A stretch of 64,000 nucleotides of DNA from Armillaria gallica (lineage: Eukaryota; Basidiomycota; Agaricomycetes; Agaricales; Physalacriaceae): assembly GCA_037576215.1 (NCBI GenBank), contig JBANDB010000008.1, positions 1,674,001 to 1,738,000 on the forward strand, written 5' to 3'. This document shows, in pieces, positions 55,195 through 64,000 of the stretch (its first letter is position 1; each line of letters starts with the position of its first letter). A program made the position numbers and the translations under genes. The notes under the pieces are model-generated. The model saw nothing but the letters and a program-made list of their open reading frames with translations. It did not search any database and was not told the DNA's origin.

Positions 55195-56328
55195 TGTGTT
55201 TTGGAATATTGGCGTAGTGAATGAAGAAGACACAGTGGAGGCAGGCCAACAGCCTTGGGTCAAAATATAGACAAACATTACGTTTTCGCGGCTTGCCGCC
55301 ATATCGCCGCCTGCCGCGTGGCACTTCGCGATCAAGTTTCACAAGAGATCAGTAAACGAGATCATTAACTGCTGGGAAACCGGTATAACAGCAATATGTG
55401 CACTGGTTATCGGGATTACTAACATTTCTCACCATTAGTAGAGGACAATAGAATTCCATCCAAATTCAGTCAATCTTCTAGCCTCTAGACTTCATCTCCG
55501 GGGACATTCATCTACTCTCAGGGAACCCGCGAGGCTCCAGCATTTCCCTGAAGGAACAGAGTTATGATCCATATGAAGGGTCGCGTTGATGTCAAATGGT
55601 CGAACTGCAGCCACGAATCTTGTGGGAATCTGTCAATGACCGGTATTGACCGCGGCCGTATCCTATAATGTTCCTTAGAAGGCTACAGCCCTGTATATTT
55701 CAAGGCAGCCACCTTCCTAGCTGTCGGGACCGAGTCCGATTTATGCGGGTATCCAAAAGAGATATGATCTTGGCTGTTATCATAACTGGAAACGAGTACT
55801 TGAGCGGTGTTCTTATTTTATGACTCGTAGTATATACTCCATTAAGTAACTAGGCGGTAAGCAACTATCATTCTACATCATGCGCGCAAAGTATAACTTA
55901 CCGCGACGATGCATGACCTTTGGAACTTGCTGAACCACTCGGTAGTGCTCGCCGAAATGAACAACTTCTGTACTAAAAAAAACTCAAATTGCACCGGTGA
56001 ACTAGAGTCTTGCCAAATACCTCTCAGGGTAGAAGTTAGTGCCACGATATCTGATTATCCTGTATTGATTCCGCATCAGAGCTAGACGACAAATATGTAC
56101 CTCGGGCTCCCCGTCACCGACCATACCGAAATGTGAGCGCATCGCGGCTGGAGCCATCTGCGTTTCGACCTAAAAAGTCGCTGGTGACCCGAATGTTCAG
56201 TTAAATCCGATCTCAGATATGCATTAGCCTGTTGTGAGTCCCGAAGGGCTGCGACTAACAGTCCAAGTACAAAAGGACCCTCATGAAATGAATTTACAAG
56301 AAACGCCGCGTTCGTTTTTATCATATCA
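55195..56328. other. Intergenic region TAF12 / tautomerase-like gene
   Basis: About 1.1 kb between divergent genes. The minus frame at 56082-56324 (80 residues) has no recognisable motif. I see no RNA gene or repeat. Confidence 0.4.
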
Positions 56329-56886
56329 ATGCCCTTTCATCGTTTCTATATCCCCCACGGGCTCTACTCCCCCTGCGACAAACGATCTATCGCGGAAGCC
56401 GTGACCGACGTCTACGTGAAAGTTGGACTTCCACGTTTTTATGTCGTAGTCAACTTCATCGAGGTCTCGGAAGAGAACTTCTACGTCAGCGGGAAGTCCT
56501 CTACCGACTTTGTGAGGATATCCATTCATCACATTGCCCGTCACCTACCTTCGTAAGTTGCCTTCGTATTAATGCGACAAGGATAAAGACTGACGGGGAC
56601 CCTGCAGACGCGAACGCAAACGAGACTTTATGCAGCGATACGAGAAAGCCATCGAGCCATTTACGAAAGGGCGAGGGATCAGATGGGAGATACAGGTCGC
56701 AGAAATGGACGTGAGTTGCCGAGAATGTACTGCTGTTATTCCGCTTTCTCAGACTCATTTATCTAGAGGGATCTGTGGAACGAGAATGGCATAAGCCCTC
56801 CACCTGGTGGTTCGGATGGAGAAATACTTTGGCGGAAGCTAGATAGAGCCATCCCATATTCTACTGAGCATCTGGAGTTGAGATAA
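56329..56886 (+). CDS. Tautomerase-superfamily protein (cis-CaaD-like)
   Basis: Starts MPFHRFYIPHGLYSPCDKRS. Pro directly after Met supplies the catalytic N-terminal proline of the tautomerase fold. Then IAEAVTDVYVKVGLPRFYVV, VNFIEVSEENFYVSGKSSTD, FVRISIHHIARHLPS, and across two introns RERKRDFMQRYEKAIEPFTK, GRGIRWEIQVAEMD, RDLWNENGISPPPGGSDGEI, ending STEHLELR. This matches the fungal Tautomerase_3 family (related to cis-3-chloroacrylic acid dehalogenase and oxalocrotonate tautomerase). The natural substrate is unknown. About 145 residues, three exons. Confidence 0.88.
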
Positions 56887-59267
56887 ATTTTTTATTATCG
56901 GCGGGAAATGTAACGTAAAGGAAGAAACCAAGCATTAGAACTTACTACTGGCACACTTCCGCTTCCGCTTCATTGAAAATTAGTGTCTACCGGTGTGCCA
57001 GAACCAAAAGAAAGGGAAAGTTTATGTGCGGACGCAATTAATGGAATCAATAGCAGAGGAGGGGGAAATCGGTAAGTAATACATCATCCGAAGTGAACGC
57101 AAAACGCGGGGACCGTGGGAATATTATGGACGGAGAGGAAAGGCGGTATGTAGGTTATATCCAAAAGGGGACTATTTGCCAACGCGAACGGGAGCAAACT
57201 TCAACAAGAAATAGCACCGATGCCCTCGGGCCGTTCGCGTTGATTTAAGTAATTGCAAGGGATAATCCATCAGCAAGCATCATACAGTACTACTGATGAT
57301 TGCCATCCAACGGAAATAATGACAAAAATCAAGCTTGGAAGTTCCTGACGTTCAACTTCTCAACATCTTCTAGATCCCCAGAAATTGACCATGCAGAGGT
57401 GACAGGAAAATCAGGGCTTCTTTATTATGTACAGATCGCGCACGCGAGGCTCGATGTGGATCAGAAAAAGTGAGTATAACGCTTGTCCAACCTAACGACC
57501 CTACCGGTGCTTGGCGCATTCAAGTGGATTGTATGTAATGATATTCATGCCACGTACAGTGATCGTAGAGGTGGTCCATGTGGTGAAAGAAAGTCCCCAT
57601 TACATCCACGGTGAATGATGGCATGGCATTGAGATGACCAGATGCGACAAGTCGACAAGACACCAAAGCTATCGGCTCACTGCACGTGCGAGGCAATCCG
57701 ACACCCTTGTATCTAAGCAAAGCGATTGGGTTCATCTCCACGAAAATCGTCAGTGGGAATAAATCACAACGACCTAGATGGACAAGGATCTCTTGTGGCC
57801 TAGGGATTCTTGCCTTGGTCCGATGCGGAGCGAAGATTGGTATCGTAGCTGTCTCAGTTGAGCTTGAGGCTACTTTGATCATACGAAAGGCATCTTCGGG
57901 CGTTTTGGCAAAAAGATTGGTGCGTCTGAATCGGTCTCGGCCCTTGTTCCCGCGTGTAATAGACTGGCACCCTGGTATTCTGTGAAGGGCATAGAAGAAC
58001 CAAGGGACGTGTCTCAATGCTTGTCATACCCGACAGTCGACTGAGCGATCCGCGTTGAAGTACACGGATCAGACGGAGTCGCCAGGTACAAAGACGGGTG
58101 ACATTGTGTCGGACGCGCGATCAATATTTGTGACTGCCCATCTCTTCCGACAATCCGAAAGTCTGACGGTAGATAAGGCGAAGGACCTCACACAGTAGGA
58201 TCACAAGATGCATGGCACCACGATACTCGAGGATATTGCCTGCAAAAAGAACTAGCGCAATATTCAGCGGAAGGGAAATTAATCATACTAGTAAGGGTGA
58301 CACTGAGGCCAAACATCTGGCCTAGTGCTATCAGTGCTCTCAACTCCGAAGTGGCCTTGCATATATATTGACTCTCATCAGAGAATTGCATGGAGATTGT
58401 TCGAGATTTGAGATCTTAAAGATGGACTTCTCACGATTATTGACGCGTTGAACGATATCCCATGGAGACTTTGGAAGATAGTACTTTAGAACAGGGATAA
58501 CTGTATTGTTCCTTGGCTTGCCATCTCCGACGAAGGTCGCGTACGCGCTCCACGAAGTCGAGATTCTCGAATTAACCTGGGTGCCAACAGTATTCTCAGC
58601 ATCGAGGCCTAGTCGATAAATGTCAGCGAAGAAAAGACCATACGGGGAGTAAAGCAGGGGTAAAGGTGGAGATTGTAAACGTACATCAACAGATGGGTCT
58701 GCCGTCTAGAATAAATTGTTTAGAATATGCCTGCAGTTTTCTGACTTGGTGATTCAGCTTGGCAGCGCGACGCGGCATCGGTGGCTATTTCAAGGAGATT
58801 AGATACTATCGACTTCGTGTGTCACCTGGTAGGCTGCGGTTTAATAGAGAATGTAGGCGCGATAAAGAAGAGCCGGTGCATGGTCACTTGGCAGCAATCT
58901 TGAACAAAGTTCATCCATCCCACACATATTACAGTCCCAGCAGGTACCTTGCATACCTTATCAGCAGCGAGATATCAGTCAATTCGAGACGCAAAAATAG
59001 ACATGCCGGAACAGACTTACCAGCCTCAGCCCTGTAACGTGTAACGTTCAAGTCGCACATGGAGAAACACCAGGCAAAGCGATATGATATTCCGCTCTGT
59101 TCGTACTAAATACCAGAGGGAAGATCCTGTCAGAAATGTGCATCTAGGAGAGCCCGTGATTCGGAACGTCAGGGCGGTACAACCAGGAGTGACGGCGTTG
59201 TTTGGCGACTTCGAGAGGAACAAATACAACTGATTTTCCTCCTTTGCTGCTTTCTCGTTTACCCACA
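56887..59267. other. 2.4-kb region with only weak coding traces
   Basis: Contains a 165-residue minus frame at 57520-58017 (MRHVPWFFYALHRIPGCQ...) and an antiparallel 99-residue plus frame at 57686-57985; neither has a recognised domain. At about 58100-58250 the minus strand also reads AGNILEYRGAMHLVILLCEV LRLIYRQTF, hydrophobic like a membrane helix, then stops. Together these might be an eroded multi-exon membrane protein gene on the minus strand between about 59300 and 57520, but I could not join exons convincingly. Confidence 0.35.
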
Positions 59268-60486
59268 ATGGACGTCTCGAATATCTTAGCTTCGCATGCC
59301 GCAAAATAGTAAGCTCGAATTCAAATCATTATTGTGAATTCTGGTCTTAGAATTCTGTCCCAGTCAATCGATAACGGTCGAAAAGGAAACGTCGCTTGAC
59401 GTCGATGTAGGGTACCTAACAGTGACGGACCCAAATCCCATTGACGAGGACAGCTACAAGTGCGGCCAAGTTAGACTTCTGAACTTTTACCTGTCTAACG
59501 TTGGCTTAGATCCAATCTTGAGGAACATCTGCAGTCTCTCGCACGCGACGGTGTACAATCACTATTTTCGTCTCTTTTCACACTTCCTACAAAAAACTCT
59601 GATGACGGTCCTCTGGCTCAGTTACCACCTCCAAAAACTCAACTACCCCGTGCCAAGCCTCTGCCGAAGCCCAAACCACCCACTAAATGGGAGCAATTTG
59701 CTGCAGCGAAGGGTATCCAGAAAAAGAGAAGGGACAAGAAAGAGTGGGACGAGGAAAGGCAAGAGTGGGTTAACAGGTGGGGCAAGGATGGAAAGAACAA
59801 GCAGCTCGAAGAACAATGGATTACGGAGGTACCTCTCAATGCTGGTGCGCATAGTTTTCCCGCTTTTCATTGGCGTCGTCTGAAAATCTTGCGCAGATGT
59901 GGATCACGACCCTCGGAAAGTAGCTCGCGAGGAGCGCAAAGCAAGGGTGGCCAAAAACGAAAAGCAGCGACAGGGAAACCTTGCTCGTGCACAAGGCCCC
60001 TCATCCTCAGTAGCAGATACAAATCCTCGCGAACAACGGAAGAAGGAGATAACCAAGACACTTTCTTCAGCACGTATAAGTACTGCGAGTATGGGTCGTT
60101 TCGATAAGAAACTCGAGGGCGAGAAGAAGATGCGTGGTGTGAAACGGAAGGTCAGTAATTGCTCAGTGCTTGCCATCATCTATCTAACACAGCTGCGTTA
60201 GTTCGATGCGAACGAGCAACCTGTTGAACACGAAAAGAATGCATCTTTGGCCCTACTATCCAAAATGGACAGCGACGCCAGGAAGACGAGGGCGGCCCCG
60301 CCGTCTGGAGACAGTGTCGTCAATGTTCGGAAAGCTGTGAGGTTCGCGAGCAAAGGCCGAGGAGGTATTGCTCTCGGTAGAGAGTCGTCCGGCGGGAGCG
60401 GAAGCGCAAACAGGGTGCTAAAAAAGATGAACTTGCCCTCGATTTCAATTTATATTTGTCTGTATCTACTCATTGCAAATGTTTGA
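59268..60486 (+). CDS. RRS1: Ribosome biogenesis protein Rrs1
   Basis: Recruits the 5S RNP with Rpf2 during 60S assembly in the nucleolus. The first exon MDVSNILASHAAK splices (GTAAGC...GTCCCAG) to YQSITVEKETSLDVDVGYLT and VTDPNPIDEDSYK. After another intron come ARDGVQSLFSSLFTLPTKNS and LPRAKPLPKPKPPTKWEQFA, AAKGIQKKRRDKKEWDEERQ, EWVNRWGKDGKNKQLEEQWI and TEVPLNADVDHDPRK, the Rrs1 core. The C-terminus is basic (KKLEGEKKMRGVKRKFDANE). The last residues before the stop at 60486 (LPSISIYICLYLLIANV) look unlike Rrs1, so the true end may be at an unresolved last splice near 60425. Confidence 0.9.
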
Positions 60487-60630
60487 GTGAATCGCTGAGA
60501 TATAAATTATGTCCAACAAATATTGATATTTTATGTAAGTGATGATCAATGACTACGTAGATACATTGCAGAGCGACTGTGAATCCATAACTAAAGAAAA
60601 TGAAACAATGAACGATCTATACAGCGTCTT

Positions 60631-61712
60631 TCAGATTGTCCGGGTTGGCTTCCCCTCGTCAATCCACTTCTGCTTCACCAGCTTATCCTTCTCCGCGAGG
60701 TATAAGCGATAGACGAGCTTAATGGTCCCGTCGCTGACACCGGCAACAGCACCGATGTCCCTCGTGGACTTTGGTTTCCCGAGTAAAAGACAGGTGAAGT
60801 AGATGGCGCCCCCGCGATAGAGACCGGACTCCTTCCATCACCAATGCCCAACTCACGTGCGGCAATGATGATATCAGAGCATATGCCCTGGAAATTCGGA
60901 GGAAGATCCAGATGGTTGCAGTAACGCACGACGAGGGACTCTGGACCAGTGGCGGGTGCTAATGATGGGTGGGCCGCCGAGGCTCCAGGAGTGAGATTGA
61001 ACGCTTGTTCAAGAGATTTGTAACACTGCCCAAGGACTTTCTTGGAAACATGCGTGAGATTGCATATCTCTCGGAACGTTCGCGGTACGTGTGCCTGTCT
61101 GCATGCTATGAAGATACAGGCCGCGATGATGGCGTCCATAGGTTTGCCCCGGAGGATTTTTTCTTGTTCAGCGCGCTTGAAAAGTTGCTTCGCAATATCA
61201 CTGATGGTTTTTGGGAGGAGAACTGGTCACACCAGCTGGAGATGTCGCGGAATGCTACCATGAGATTTCGCTCTTGCCGCGAGCCCTGCCCGCGGGACTG
61301 GGCGCGTTGAAGTTCTCGTGACAGTCCATTCCCACCATCCCTGAAACTGATTACCGTGTCCAGCTGCTCCATGCCCTCCATCAACGGATCACTAGCCGCA
61401 CCGACACGAGATGGGTCATCTCCTTCGTCATTGGCAAACGTCTGTGATCAAAAATTTCAACTTCGATGATAGAAAAGACTCAAAACCGGAACGTACACGC
61501 CATTCACTCCGTGTATCTACAATACGGTCACCCAACACCAGTCCACAATTCCGACAAACAAGGTCGCCGGAGCCAAACTCTTCAGCAATCTGAGGGTTGG
61601 GGTCTCTGCATTCAGGACAAATCAGGCGAACAGCAAGGTCAGGCCCGAATGTTGGCGGTGGTGGTGCTTTTGCTTGAGACTGTGCGAGTGGAAATGCTTG
61701 GGCGTAGGCCAT
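60631..61712 (-). CDS. SUA7: Transcription initiation factor IIB
   Basis: Pol II general factor bridging TBP and polymerase. The start is MAYAQAFPLAQSQAKAPPPP. The zinc ribbon shows CPEC and CRNC in LICPECRDPNPQIAEEFGSG, DLVCRNCGLVLGDRIVDTRS, followed by EWR and the B-reader segment TFANDEGDDPSRVGAASDPL. Cyclin repeat 1 includes MDAIIAACIFIACRQAHVPR, TFREICNLTHVSKKVLGQCY. Repeat 2 includes GPESLVVRYCNHLDLPPNFQ, IIIAARELGIGDGRSPVSIA, GAAIYFTCLLLGKPKSTRDI and GAVAGVSDGTIKLVYRLYLA. Ends KWIDEGKPTRTI at 60631. Five or so exons, about 345 residues. Confidence 0.94.
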
Positions 61713-62844
61713 GTTTTGTTGGAGTATGCGCCGCTGCTCAAGATGTGTTTATCAGGTACGCAGCTACAAGTAAAAAGACAAGACATTAGTAGGATTCTAG
61801 CAATCTACTGCAGCAGAAATGGTGGCATTTCTTACACAAACGTTGCGTCGCTGTACGGGCGAGGAACGAGTTCGGCGCCAGAGACGACGACAACGAGATG
61901 GTGGTTTGGAGGCAAGTCAAAGTCAGCCGACGATGGCACCGAAGGCTGACATAAAAACCCTTTTCGGGTATAACCGCACAGCCACATTGTCAGCAACACA
62001 GCCACGAGTCGTTTGTCAGGGTCCCGGCGGTCGGGCGGTCACTGATAGGGATCGACGTTGTTCCTTAGATGTTATACTACAGCATGAGCTCTTCCCCCCC
62101 TTTGACACTCACTGAGCAGTGGATCTGTATCTTGAAAAGCGCTCGATAATATAATTTCAATAACGTTAATAGCTAGTGATCAGAAATGAGTACTAATCAT
62201 TTTATCTATGCACTGAGTCTTGTCCTGACAACTTCTTCAACATTCCCCGGCGAACGCCCAGACCCGACATGCTGCAGTGATCCTCCGTTCTTTGAAGAAT
62301 AATGACCAAAATGTAGGATAACGTCTCTCGATTTCCACAGCTCATATTTTACTTACGAACGATGTCTTGGCATAGAAGCTTGACCACCCGGAGATCAGGA
62401 GTATTCATCACCGACTCGATTTGGTAGAGTTCATCGCTCAAGGCAACTATTCTGCCTTGCCCGCAGCGATCAAAAGCAGAGAGGATCGTAGAGTCATCGT
62501 TAGAAGTTGCCATCAAGAACGTAGGATGCTGAGCCATGCGGTCGGTATAGGCTAGAGTAGCCAAGATAATTGACAAAAACAGTTCTATAGCTTTCTCGTA
62601 GTAAACGTGCATGGTAGTTATGGTGGCATCAGCACCCGAATTAAATAATGAACGTCGACTGCCCATGTGAACTGACTTCATCGCTCACGGGCCGTCCAGA
62701 TTTCTTCGAAAAGCAAGAAGATCACAAGAACACATTGTAGAAGAAGTATCCCAGTACCAAGATTACAAACGAGGATGACACTATAGGTCTGAGTCATCAA
62801 CGCGAACATAGTCATCAACTGACAGGCAATCAATTCTTTTTGTG
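61713..62844. other. Intergenic region TFIIB / PRP43 with small minus frames
   Basis: Holds the TFIIB promoter and PRP43 3' flank. Two minus frames might form a small gene: MTMFALMTQTYSVILVCNLG leading to a hydrophobic segment ILLLQCVLVIFLLFEEIW (about 62690-62818), then MKSVHMGSRRSLFNSGADAT (62349-62681, 110 residues). They are not in one frame, and the only apparent intron between them would be too short. A plus frame at 61819-62115 has no support. Confidence 0.3.

Positions 62845-64000
<1,156 letters not shown>

Overview
The window is nuclear DNA of a filamentous basidiomycete, most likely an Agaricomycete. Nearly every conserved gene is split by short introns of about 45-65 nt with GT-AG borders, and two GC-AG introns are visible. 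The gene set is eukaryotic and fungal: TFIID, TFIIB, dynein, sedolisins, Rrs1, Kre33. One family (27500-28115) resembles a group I associate with mushroom-forming fungi. The species cannot be named from the sequence alone.

Region 1 (1-10054) is accessory. It opens with a duplicated tRNA-Pro 5' region: a truncated copy at 96-132 and a complete intron-containing tRNA-Pro(CGG) at 321-415. A perfect 68-bp palindrome lies between them. Then come four apparently intact genes that I cannot match to host functions, except that the largest (4269-7838, minus) reads as a tyrosine recombinase. It has R, K, YAWRR, H and Y boxes in the right order and a C-terminal zinc-binding segment, which recalls the DUF3435 'captain' recombinases of Starship elements. 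The block ends in a minisatellite and a second 3' half of tRNA-Pro, which forms a 36-bp direct repeat (34/36 identical) with the 3' end of the complete tRNA. I read 416-10018 as a candidate tRNA-targeted recombinase element about 9.6 kb long with three cargo genes. This is the most interesting part of the window.

Region 2 (10055-20534) is gene-poor at first. It holds 3.9 kb with only degenerate coding traces, then a CSN12-like PCI protein, a mitochondrial D-lactate dehydrogenase and a decayed nucleoside hydrolase.

Region 3 (20535-64000) is dense housekeeping DNA: valyl-tRNA synthetase, an unrecognised gene, a frameshifted F-box-like gene, Kre33/NAT10, gamma-tubulin complex GCP2, mitochondrial uS4, a C9orf78/Tls1 homologue, two tandem sedolisins, a UPF0652 protein, eIF3m, Rib7, dynein light intermediate chain, Tip41, TAF12, a tautomerase-like protein, Rrs1, TFIIB and the 3' part of Prp43. 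Several pairs are divergent with very short shared promoters (17 to about 280 bp). Three genes show single-base frame changes in conserved coding sequence, so either real decay or sequencing indels must be considered.
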